Origin: Flavivirga jejuensis
GTDB taxonomy: Bacteria > Bacteroidota > Bacteroidia > Flavobacteriales > Flavobacteriaceae
Assembly (NCBI RefSeq): GCF_030540765.1
Contig: NZ_JAUOEL010000004.1
Coordinates: 496,001-560,000, forward strand
Direction: 5' to 3'
Length of the DNA: 64,000 nt
Below, one piece after another: positions 10,057 through 16,354 of the stretch. Made by a program: the position numbers and the translations under genes. The notes below the pieces were generated by a model, which did no database searches, had not been told where the DNA came from, and saw nothing but the letters and a program-made list of their open reading frames with translations. Every line of letters begins with the position of its first letter. The stretch's first letter is position 1.

Positions 10057-10079
10057 AAACTACTAGACCCTACTAGTTT
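10057..10079. promoter_or_regulatory. candidate GntR operator
   Basis: Arms AAACTACTAG and CTACTAGTTT are inverted repeats with one mismatch, separated by ACC. The site is in the divergent gntR/symporter region, upstream of both -7 boxes, the expected place for an operator that controls both. Confidence 0.65.
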
Positions 10080-10097
10080 GGTTTTTTTGTGCTAAAC

Positions 10098-10130
10098 TTG
10101 CATTAATCTTAAATTTAATTTTTATATTTG
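10098..10130 (+). promoter_or_regulatory. symporter promoter
   Basis: TTG at 10098-10100 and TATATTTG at 10123-10130 with 22 bp between them, slightly longer than the usual Bacteroidota spacing. It is 37 bp before the symporter ATG. Confidence 0.6.
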
Positions 10131-10167
10131 AGTCTTAATTTACTAATTTAAACTAAATTATTTTACT

Positions 10168-11796
10168 ATGACAGCAGGATTCGAAATGTGGGACTATGTA
10201 GTCTTTATAGCTTATGCCATTTTAATTTTAGGAGTAGGGTTATGGGTATCTAGAGATAAAGATGGTCATCAAAAAAATGCAGAAGATTATTTCTTAGCAA
10301 GTAAATCTTTACCGTGGTGGGCGATTGGTACGTCTCTAATTGCAGCAAATATATCGGCAGAACAATTTATTGGGATGTCTGGATCTGGATTTGCTCTAGG
10401 GCTTGCTATCGCATCTTATGAGTGGATGGCTGCTTTGACTTTAATTATTGTTGGTAAATATTTCTTACCCATATTTATTGAAAAAGGCCTTTACACAATT
10501 CCTGAATTTGTTGAAAAACGATTTTCAACGAATTTAAAAACGATCCTGGCTGTATTTTGGTTAGCTCTTTACATTTTTGTGAATCTGGCATCTGTTTTAT
10601 ATTTAGGTGGCTTGGCTATTGAGACGATCATGGGAATTGATATGGTGTATGCTATTATAGGTCTGGCATTATTTGCTGCTGCTTATTCTTTATATGGAGG
10701 ATTATCTGCTGTTGCTTGGACCGATGTGATACAAGTTGTATTTTTAGTATTAGGTGGTTTGGTTACTACATATTTAGCATTGAATACGGTGTCTGGAGGA
10801 GAAGGCGTTTTAGCTGGTTTCTCCAAAGTTGTTGAAACTGCTCCAGAGAAATTCCATATGATACTTGAAGAAACAAATGATAATTATGTGAACTTACCTG
10901 GTATTTGGGTATTAGTAGGCGGTTTATGGGTCGCTAATTTATATTACTGGGGTTTCAATCAATATATAATACAAAGAACTTTGGCAGCAAAATCTTTAAA
11001 AGAATCTCAAAAAGGAATTTTATTGGCTGCTTTTTTAAAACTGATCATTCCTGTAGTAGTTGTTGTTCCAGGAATTGCTGCTTATGTGATGGTTAATGAT
11101 CCGTCAATTATGGCTAATTTAGGTGAAGCTGGTATGTTAAATGTGCCTACAACCGATCAAGCTGATAAAGCATATCCATGGTTGTTACAGTTTTTACCAA
11201 CAGGACTTAAAGGTGTTGCTTTTGCTGCTTTAGCTGCTGCTATAGTATCTTCTTTAGCGTCTATGTTAAATTCTACATCGACTATATTTACTATGGATAT
11301 CTATAAGCAATATATTAATAAAGATGCTGATGATAAAACGACAGTGAATGTTGGACGTATTTCTGCTGCCATAGCTTTATTAATCGCTGTAATTGTAGCG
11401 CCTCTTTTAGGAGGTATAGATCAGGCATTTCAATTCATTCAAGAATATACAGGTGTTGTAAGTCCAGGAATATTAGCCGTGTTTATTTTAGGTTTATTCT
11501 GGAAAAAAACAACAAACAATGCAGCTATTTGGGGAGCTATTTTATCTATTCCAATTGCATTAGCTCTTAAATTTTTACCTATCCCAGTATTTGAGCCATG
11601 GATGCACCAAATGGGTATAACGACATTGTTAACGATGTTAATTATAGCGGTATTAAGTAATATGCAAAACAAAGGTGCGGATGACCCTAAAGCTATTCCT
11701 CTTACAAAAGAACTATTTAAAACATCGCCATTATTTAATATTGGATCGTTTGCAGTTATGATTATCTTAACGGTTTTATATAGCTTGTTTTGGTAG
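10168..11796 (+). CDS. sodium/galactose (glucose) symporter, SGLT type
   Basis: 542-aa inner-membrane transporter of the solute:sodium symporter family (TC 2.A.21), with about 14 membrane spans. It is strikingly close to the Vibrio vSGLT: ISAEQFIGMSGSG, GLWVANLYYWGFNQYIIQR and SSLASMLNSTSTIFTMDIYK carry the known sodium- and sugar-site residues. It most likely brings galactose in with Na+ for the divergent galK/galT/galM operon. A marine lifestyle fits Na+ coupling. The ATG is set by the hydrophobic first span and the promoter 37 bp upstream. Confidence 0.95.
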   Translation: MTAGFEMWDYVVFIAYAILILGVGLWVSRDKDGHQKNAEDYFLASKSLPWWAIGTSLIAANISAEQFIGMSGSGFALGLAIASYEWMAALTLIIVGKYFLPIFIEKGLYTIPEFVEKRFSTNLKTILAVFWLALYIFVNLASVLYLGGLAIETIMGIDMVYAIIGLALFAAAYSLYGGLSAVAWTDVIQVVFLVLGGLVTTYLALNTVSGGEGVLAGFSKVVETAPEKFHMILEETNDNYVNLPGIWVLVGGLWVANLYYWGFNQYIIQRTLAAKSLKESQKGILLAAFLKLIIPVVVVVPGIAAYVMVNDPSIMANLGEAGMLNVPTTDQADKAYPWLLQFLPTGLKGVAFAALAAAIVSSLASMLNSTSTIFTMDIYKQYINKDADDKTTVNVGRISAAIALLIAVIVAPLLGGIDQAFQFIQEYTGVVSPGILAVFILGLFWKKTTNNAAIWGAILSIPIALALKFLPIPVFEPWMHQMGITTLLTMLIIAVLSNMQNKGADDPKAIPLTKELFKTSPLFNIGSFAVMIILTVLYSLFW

Positions 11797-11819
11797 TTAA
11801 ATGAATAATACATTACGAA

Positions 11820-11846
11820 AGTACCATTTTATATGGTGCTTTTTTG
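11820..11846 (+). terminator. symporter terminator
   Basis: Stem AGTACCAT/ATGGTGCT (11820-11827 and 11833-11840, one G-U pair), loop TTTAT, then TTTTTG. It lies 24 bp after the symporter stop. Confidence 0.88.
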
Positions 11847-12009
11847 TTATGTTTTAATTCAATAAGTCTATTTATAAATGAATAATCCATGCTATTTACA
11901 AGGTTTTTAGAATATTATGATTTTATGATAAAAATTATGAACTTTTCTTTTGCTAGGTATGTAGTTAATTTTATATTTGCACACCAGAAAACAAAAATGT
12001 TTTCTTTGA

Positions 12010-12083
12010 GGGCTCTTAGCTCAGCTGGATAGAGCACCTCCCTTCTAAGGAGGCGGTCGAAGGTTCGAATCCTTCAGGGCTCA
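12010..12083 (+). tRNA. tRNA-Arg (anticodon TCT)
   Basis: 74-nt cloverleaf. The acceptor arms 12010-12016 and 12076-12082 pair (two G-U), followed by discriminator A at 12083. D arm GCTC/GAGC, anticodon stem CCTCC/GGAGG around loop CTTCTAA giving anticodon TCT, and T loop TTCGAAT. CCA is not encoded. It is directly followed by a GNRA-loop terminator. Its last 18 nt recur at 14106, a sign of integration or duplication at this tRNA. Confidence 0.97.
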
Positions 12084-12123
12084 CGAAAAGCTTCACTAGA
12101 AATAGTGAGGCTTTTTTGTTTTT
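12066..12123 (+). repeat. left copy of tRNA-3'-end direct repeat (att-like)
   Basis: Covers the last 18 nt of tRNA-Arg, the terminator hairpin and its T-run. The same ~58 bp recurs at 14106-14162 with three substitutions and one T indel. Direct repeats of a tRNA 3' end are classical marks of site-specific integration. Confidence 0.7.
12086..12117 (+). terminator. tRNA-Arg terminator
   Basis: 13-bp stem (12086-12098 and 12103-12115, one G-U), GAAA tetraloop, and a T-run overlapping the 3' arm. The copy at 14126-14156 has loop GACA. Confidence 0.9.
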
Positions 12124-12245
12124 ATGCCTTTTTACTAAAATTTTATTGAATTATAAAGTGGATCCAAAAACTACTAGTTGTTAATCCCAAAAAACCTCTT
12201 TTCCTAATGAAAATAATAAAGACAGATAGCTTTTCTTATAAATTT

Positions 12246-12557
12246 TTATTCAAGATATCTCCACATAGGAACTATACAAGTCGTAATATCTAATCTATGT
12301 TGATATACTTGTTCTTGTTGACCAAAATAATAAATAGTACACAAGAATGGGGCAAAATTAGTAGTGCAATACTCATCTGGAAATAGAAAAACAGGATGAC
12401 ATTCAGGAGAACCAAAAAGATTGGTTTGAATATAACCACTAGTAGCATATTGTTGACTCTCTATATCTTCTTTAGAAGAAGTAAACGCAAACGAAGCCGT
12501 AATAGCAAGTATAAATGCGAAGGCTGGTAAAATGATTTTGAAAAGTTTTGTTTTCAT
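12246..12557 (-). CDS. DUF6520-like small secreted peptide
   Basis: 103 aa. An N-terminal signal (MKTKLFKIILPAFAFILAIT) is followed by a short region with four cysteines (Cys53, 69, 78, 93 by count). The overall form (MKTK-hydrophobic-AFAF, then a short Cys-containing tail) matches the DUF6520 family of small Flavobacteriia proteins of unknown function. It lies inside the interval bounded by the two tRNA-end repeats and has no partner gene on its strand. The exact family call rests on N-terminal resemblance. Confidence 0.65.
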   Translation of the reverse strand: MKTKLFKIILPAFAFILAITASFAFTSSKEDIESQQYATSGYIQTNLFGSPECHPVFLFPDEYCTTNFAPFLCTIYYFGQQEQVYQHRLDITTCIVPMWRYLE

Positions 12558-13025
12558 AATGTAGGTATTTAATATTAATGACCTACTCTATTTTACGGGT
12601 TTTCGGTCTTACCCCCTATAGCTGTTACTATTAGTATATGAAATTAAACTTATTTTTAAGGGATGAAAACGTATCTTAGAAGGATGTTTTGGACTATAAG
12701 GGGTATAGATGCCAGTTTGGGTTACATAAATATATTATTTTCTGAATTTTTTATAAAAAATACCTTCACTTTAATATAGTGTATACGCACCCCTACCTTA
12801 AAACACCTCACGCTTTCACACACAAACTAAATACCCCACCCATTTGTGCAGGGATAAACTTTTCTGTACCTGATATATATTGACTTCTTGTGTCTCAAGG
12901 TGATAGCTGAAGAGAGGGGTATGTCATTTTTAATGAGCAAGAATATTGTAAACTATTACTTTGAATTTATTTGTGTTTTTTCTTATATTTATGTAAGCAA
13001 TCACTAAATATTAAATTTAAATACA
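12558..13025. other. 468-bp gap, no gene seen
   Basis: Between the divergent peptide and oxidase genes. It contains the oxidase promoter at its right end and an unusually C-rich top-strand stretch (about 12785-12845). I see no ORF with coding character and no convincing RNA structure. Confidence 0.6.
12961..12991 (+). promoter_or_regulatory. promoter of the oxidase gene
   Basis: TTG (12961-12963), 20-bp spacer, TATATTTA (12984-12991), one base off TAnnTTTG. It lies 34 bp before the ATG at 13026. Confidence 0.55.
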
Positions 13026-14081
13026 ATGAAAATTAACCTACCTTCACCCAATTTTGATTTTACACCAAACGATTCAAAATTTATTGCTGGAATAAGGCCT
13101 TATAGGGAAGAAACTTACCGTTTAGAAAAAGAGCAGATTAACGAAAAATTAATTATACATAATTATGGTCATGGAGGAGCAGGGGTAACCTTAAGTTGGG
13201 GCTGTGCCTTAGAAGTTGAAGACTTGCTTGTTGGACTTGATTCGTATACCAATAAAACTAATATAGCTATTATGGGCTGTGGCATTATGGGCTTAACAGT
13301 TGCAATTCGCTTGCTTCATTTAGGGCATCATGTCTCGATTTATACTAAAAAAACTCCACCTGGGACTACTTCAGATGTCGCTGGGGGACAATGGAATCCC
13401 TCCACCGTTTCTTTTGAAGAAAAAGATATAGAGAGATTTCATAGAATTTTAAGAAGATCGTTTAGAATGTTTGAAAGTCAAATAGGAGATGAATATGGTG
13501 TTTCAAGAAGAACGAATTATGTACGTAACAATAAGGGATCATTCGAATTGGTTCCTAAAGATATTATTCCTGAGCCTAAGTATTATAGCCGACTTCCTTT
13601 TGAAGGACATGATATGGAAGGCTATTCGTACGAAACTTTATTGATTGAACCTTATATTTTTCTAAAAAGATTACTTGATGAAGTAGTGAGAAATACAATA
13701 ACAGGTCGCTCTAAACTTATTGAAAAAACGTTTTTAAATGTTCAGGATGTGTTAGACTTACCCGAAGAAATCGTTATTAATTGTTCTGGTTATGGTGCAA
13801 AAGCTATTTTTAATGATGAAAAAATGAAACCAATAAAAGGTCAGTTAGCACTTTTAAAAGCCCAGGACTTACCTTATTTATATAGTGGTCATGGATATAT
13901 TTTTCCCAGAAGAGATTATATGGTTCTTGGAGGTACTTTTGAAGAAGATATTGATGATCCAACTCCAGAAGATGATGCATGTATAGAAATCATTAATTTT
14001 CATAAAGAAAGTTTTGATCCTAAAAAACAACACAAACTTCCTGAACTAGAAGAACGTTTTATAACAGATAGAATTTTATAA
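13026..14081 (+). CDS. D-amino-acid-oxidase-like FAD oxidoreductase, circularly permuted
   Basis: 351 aa of the DAO flavoprotein family, which oxidatively deaminates D-amino acids or related amines. The part order is swapped. Residues 19-70 hold what is normally the C-terminal part: GIRPYR with Arg24 (equivalent to pig DAAO Arg283, which binds substrate carboxylate), RLE, and IHNYGHGGAG..WGCALEV. The FAD Rossmann motif GCGIMG (Gly84, 86, 89) and TSDVAGGQW follow. The protein ends at the beta-strands GQLALLK, YIFPRRDY and LGGTF, just before the point where GFRP normally comes. All pieces occur once, so a functional permuted enzyme is likely. The gene sits between tRNA-end repeats, has its own promoter, and its substrate is unknown. 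Confidence 0.85.
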   Translation: MKINLPSPNFDFTPNDSKFIAGIRPYREETYRLEKEQINEKLIIHNYGHGGAGVTLSWGCALEVEDLLVGLDSYTNKTNIAIMGCGIMGLTVAIRLLHLGHHVSIYTKKTPPGTTSDVAGGQWNPSTVSFEEKDIERFHRILRRSFRMFESQIGDEYGVSRRTNYVRNNKGSFELVPKDIIPEPKYYSRLPFEGHDMEGYSYETLLIEPYIFLKRLLDEVVRNTITGRSKLIEKTFLNVQDVLDLPEEIVINCSGYGAKAIFNDEKMKPIKGQLALLKAQDLPYLYSGHGYIFPRRDYMVLGGTFEEDIDDPTPEDDACIEIINFHKESFDPKKQHKLPELEERFITDRIL

Positions 14082-14105
14082 ATAAGATTTCAACACTATA
14101 GAATA

Positions 14106-14162
14106 CGAATCCTTCAGTGCTCACAAAAAGCTTCACTAGACATAGTGAGGCTTTTTGTTTTT
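14106..14162 (+). repeat. right copy of tRNA-3'-end direct repeat (att-like)
   Basis: Copy of 12066-12123: CGAATCCTTCAGTGCTCAC, then the AAGCTTCACTA/TAGTGAGGCTT hairpin and T-run. It also serves as a terminator 25-75 bp after the oxidase stop. The tRNA part is broken (G to T in the acceptor), so it encodes no tRNA. Confidence 0.7.
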
Positions 14163-14241
14163 GTAGGGTTTGTGGTGTTTGATAAGATTTTGTAAAGAAT
14201 TGCAAAAACCAATATATAAGTTAGTTAAAACCTTGATCCCT

Positions 14242-14415
14242 TTTTATTGGTCTCAAATGGAGTTAAAACTATGTACTTTAATGCATGTCGCTTTCAGCTT
14301 CTAAAAACTTTTGACACGAATTTCACGAATTCACACGAATTCAGTTTTACCATATTTCACGAAGCAGACTTTCAGTCTGCCAAAACGAACCTATGGACTT
14401 CCAGTCCATAGGAGT
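14242..14415. repeat. dispersed ~190-bp repeat, copy 1
   Basis: Nearly the same sequence as 30274-30468. It contains two perfect hairpins: GCAGACT/AGTCTGC (loop TTC), and CCTATGGACT/AGTCCATAGG with loop TCC (14389-14411). It has no ORF shared between copies. The rest of the 14082-14455 gap holds only the tRNA-end repeat. Confidence 0.8.
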
Positions 14416-14455
14416 GATTTAGTTTTGATATTTTAGAGTATTTCCTTTTGTTTTA

Positions 14456-14758
14456 TTAGTGTTGTAACCAATATATCAATCTATATTTATCTGGTTCATT
14501 ATTAATAACTAAAATAGTGTAATTCTTTTTTGCCTCAGAATCATTATTATTTTTACTCTTAAGAGAACTTATAGTTGTGTTAAGTTTTGCTATTGAATCT
14601 TTAAACTTTAACACATTTTTTTTTAGTGAATCATATCGTTTGTCCTTTTCGAGGTATTCTACATTTTTGTTGTTTTCTCCATGATTAATTCCAATATGAT
14701 ATAGAGATAATGAAATAGGAACTATTGTAAAAAATAATCCAATTATATATTTCCGCAT
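14456..14758 (-). CDS. small membrane-anchored coiled-coil protein
   Basis: 100 aa. One N-terminal membrane span (YIIGLFFTIVPISLSLYHIGI) is followed by a charged, heptad-like region (EKDKRYDSLKKNVLKF...LNTTISSLKSKN) and a short C-terminal tail. No family recognised. It lies in the accessory stretch between the dispersed repeat and the XRE regulator. Its coding character is moderate: normal codon use, and a coherent signal-anchor plus coiled-coil form. Confidence 0.5.
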   Translation of the reverse strand: MRKYIIGLFFTIVPISLSLYHIGINHGENNKNVEYLEKDKRYDSLKKNVLKFKDSIAKLNTTISSLKSKNNNDSEAKKNYTILVINNEPDKYRLIYWLQH

Positions 14759-15059
14759 TTTTTTAATTTCTAATATGTATAACTACAACAACAACAACAA
14801 AATTTCGGGTGGGTAAAATTATATATATATGTAAAATAAATTTATTTAAGTATACTTATGGTTAAATTTTAGAGATGATTTACAGAATTTTCCACATTTA
14901 TTGTTGTGGGTGTATGATATGGTACATGTAAAATATCTCAAAATAACCTTGGTATTTTATAACTAAGAATTTGAAAAAATGTGAAGAGATTACTGAAGAA
15001 ATTATTTTGCAGAGGAGATAATGAGTATGGACAAAAAAAGAATACTATACTTAAATAGG
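14759..15059. other. 301-bp gap, no gene seen
   Basis: AT-rich. A run of CAA triplets (about 14782-14800) and a TA run are the only features. No ORF or RNA recognised. Confidence 0.5.
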
Positions 15060-15440
15060 TTATTGCTTCGATTTTTTAGGAGTAAGAGAGTCTGAATATT
15101 CTGAATTTCTATATAAAAACTCTTTTTTAAATGGCTTATGAGTCATTAATTGATCAAAGTTATTCTCAAAGCCCCATGTGATGAAGTCTATTTCCTTTTG
15201 TTCTAATTTCCTATGCTTTTTTGGTTCATTAAATCGATGGGTTGCGTTATCGATATTATAACTGGCTTTTTTTTGAGCATAGTGATTATTCAGTAAGCGC
15301 TTAAAAATTTTTTCTTTACTTTCAGGAATATTACTCCCTCCTTCGTAATTTACTATAGTCTTTCTGGTGACACCAAGAAGATCTGCTAACTCTTTCTGAG
15401 TCATGTCTAATTTTTCTCTTTCTTTTTTAATGTCTAACAT
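15060..15440 (-). CDS. XRE-family transcriptional regulator
   Basis: 126 aa. Residues 3-50 form a Cro/CI-type helix-turn-helix (EREKLDMTQKELADLLGVTR, then TIVNYEGGSNIPE). The C-terminal 70 residues are basic and lack a peptidase or dimerisation domain I can name. It is divergent from the 80-aa gene at 15808. The intergenic region holds two 14-bp palindromes overlapping its own promoter region and the rightward promoter. This is the arrangement of a phage-like repressor switch. It is probably autoregulated. Confidence 0.85.
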   Translation of the reverse strand: MLDIKKEREKLDMTQKELADLLGVTRKTIVNYEGGSNIPESKEKIFKRLLNNHYAQKKASYNIDNATHRFNEPKKHRKLEQKEIDFITWGFENNFDQLMTHKPFKKEFLYRNSEYSDSLTPKKSKQ

Positions 15441-15493
15441 GTTGAAAAATAATTGACTATGTGTTATCTAGGGGGTGTTGTTATTAATTTGTT

Positions 15494-15507
15494 GAGTAAA
15501 ATTACTC
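15494..15507. promoter_or_regulatory. candidate XRE operator 1
   Basis: GAGTAAAATTACTC, arms GAGTAA/TTACTC. On the minus strand it covers TAATTTTA, a near-match to the -7 box for the XRE gene, so binding here would repress the regulator. Confidence 0.55.
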
Positions 15508-15515
15508 TGTAATTA

Positions 15516-15546
15516 TTGTAAATGAGTAAAAATACTCGTACATTTG
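15516..15546 (+). promoter_or_regulatory. rightward promoter with operator 2 in the spacer
   Basis: TTG (15516-15518), 20-bp spacer, TACATTTG (15539-15546), an exact Bacteroidota promoter. GAGTAAAAATACTC (15524-15537) fills the spacer and is the second operator, exactly 30 bp from the first. It drives transcription toward 15808 with a leader of about 250 nt. Confidence 0.6.
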
Positions 15547-15807
15547 TATGCGATGTGTTATTTGCGATACTACAACAAATATATGTTGTAAAATCTTGTA
15601 AAACAACAAATGAGATTAAATTACTAGTAAAGTATTATTAATACATAAAGACCTACAGAGTAAGAAAAACAGAATAGTTCATTTAGTGTTTAATGGTTTT
15701 CGGGAAAAAGTGATGACAGCTATTTAGTTCAGCAACTGTCTTATACATGGATTTGCGAAAACCTGTACGTTCCTAAGTGAAAACATAAAAAACATTAAAA
15801 AAGCATT
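15547..15807. other. leader region of the rightward transcript
   Basis: About 260 bp between the promoter and the 80-aa gene. ACAACA/TGTTGT arms near 15571-15588 form a further small palindrome. No ORF with coding character is seen on the plus strand. Confidence 0.4.
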
Positions 15808-16050
15808 ATGAGAGATATTAATGACATAGACCATATTAAGCAGCTTTTTAGTAAAATAAATAAATCTAATAAAGAAGATTTTTTTGAAAAAGTAGCAGAG
15901 GAGTTTGATATGGTAAAATCTAGTGTTAGGTCTGGTTGGTTTTCTCGTTTTGAAATTCCACTGAAATATAATGTGCGCAAGCATTTAATTGAATATATGC
16001 AAAATTATATAGCATCTATAGGTAAGAAAGAAAACAAAGGTGATATGTAA
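15808..16050 (+). CDS. small putative DNA-binding protein
   Basis: 80 aa, highly charged, all-helical in appearance. The stretch FEKVAEEFDMVKSSVRSGWF has the spacing of a helix-turn-helix, followed by RFEIPLKYNVRKHLIEYM. Its position, opposite an XRE repressor and downstream of an operator-covered promoter, is that of a Cro- or activator-like early gene. No family name is justified. The interrupted reading frame at 16059 follows 8 bp after it. Confidence 0.55.
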   Translation: MRDINDIDHIKQLFSKINKSNKEDFFEKVAEEFDMVKSSVRSGWFSRFEIPLKYNVRKHLIEYMQNYIASIGKKENKGDM

Positions 16051-16058
16051 GTATATAT

Positions 16059-16229
16059 ATGGTGGCTAATAACAATCAATCTTCTTTATAAATAAAAGCA
16101 AGTAGGGGTAGATCTACTAAAGGTTTAACCTATACGTTTAAGGAAGACAGACTAGCTGCTGTTTTTAACCAGACTATAAATAATAAAGTGAGTGATAGAA
16201 AAAGAGGTCGTCTAAAAAGTAATTTTTAG
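16059..16229 (+). pseudogene. short ORF interrupted by an in-frame TAA
   Basis: ATG at 16059, nine more codons, TAA at 16089-16091, then 45 open codons in the same frame with protein-like content (KASRGRSTKGLTYTFKEDRL, then NNKVSDRKRGRLKSNF) ending at TAG 16227-16229. The basic composition suggests a nucleic-acid-binding protein. Either a nonsense-decayed gene of the same accessory module or chance. No family recognised. Confidence 0.35.
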
Positions 16230-16237
16230 ACGACCTC
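16204..16237. terminator. perfect 15-bp hairpin
   Basis: Arms GAGGTCGTCTAAAAA (16204-16218) and TTTTTAGACGACCTC (16223-16237), loop GTAA. It overlaps the end of the interrupted ORF. There is no T-run after the stem, so it is not a textbook terminator, but it is the strongest hairpin nearby. Confidence 0.6.
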
Positions 16238-16354
16238 ACACATGCTTCGCTCTGTCTACATTGACAAAACACTATATATCAATAATATAAATTATTTGTT
16301 TTTTTAATTTACTTCGAATTCACGTTTATATAACAGAACCCTATTCTAAAAATA

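Noticed and set aside
11439-11813. Minus-strand open frame under the symporter.
   Set aside because: Shadow of the symporter coding frame; hydrophobic pattern is the complement of its membrane spans.
14106-14162. Possible second tRNA gene.
   Set aside because: Only the 3' 18 nt of the tRNA are present and the acceptor stem is mutated; it is a repeat, not a gene.
15724-15984. Two minus-strand open frames over the 80-aa gene.
   Set aside because: Low-complexity, overlap the better-supported plus-strand gene with its promoter and operators.
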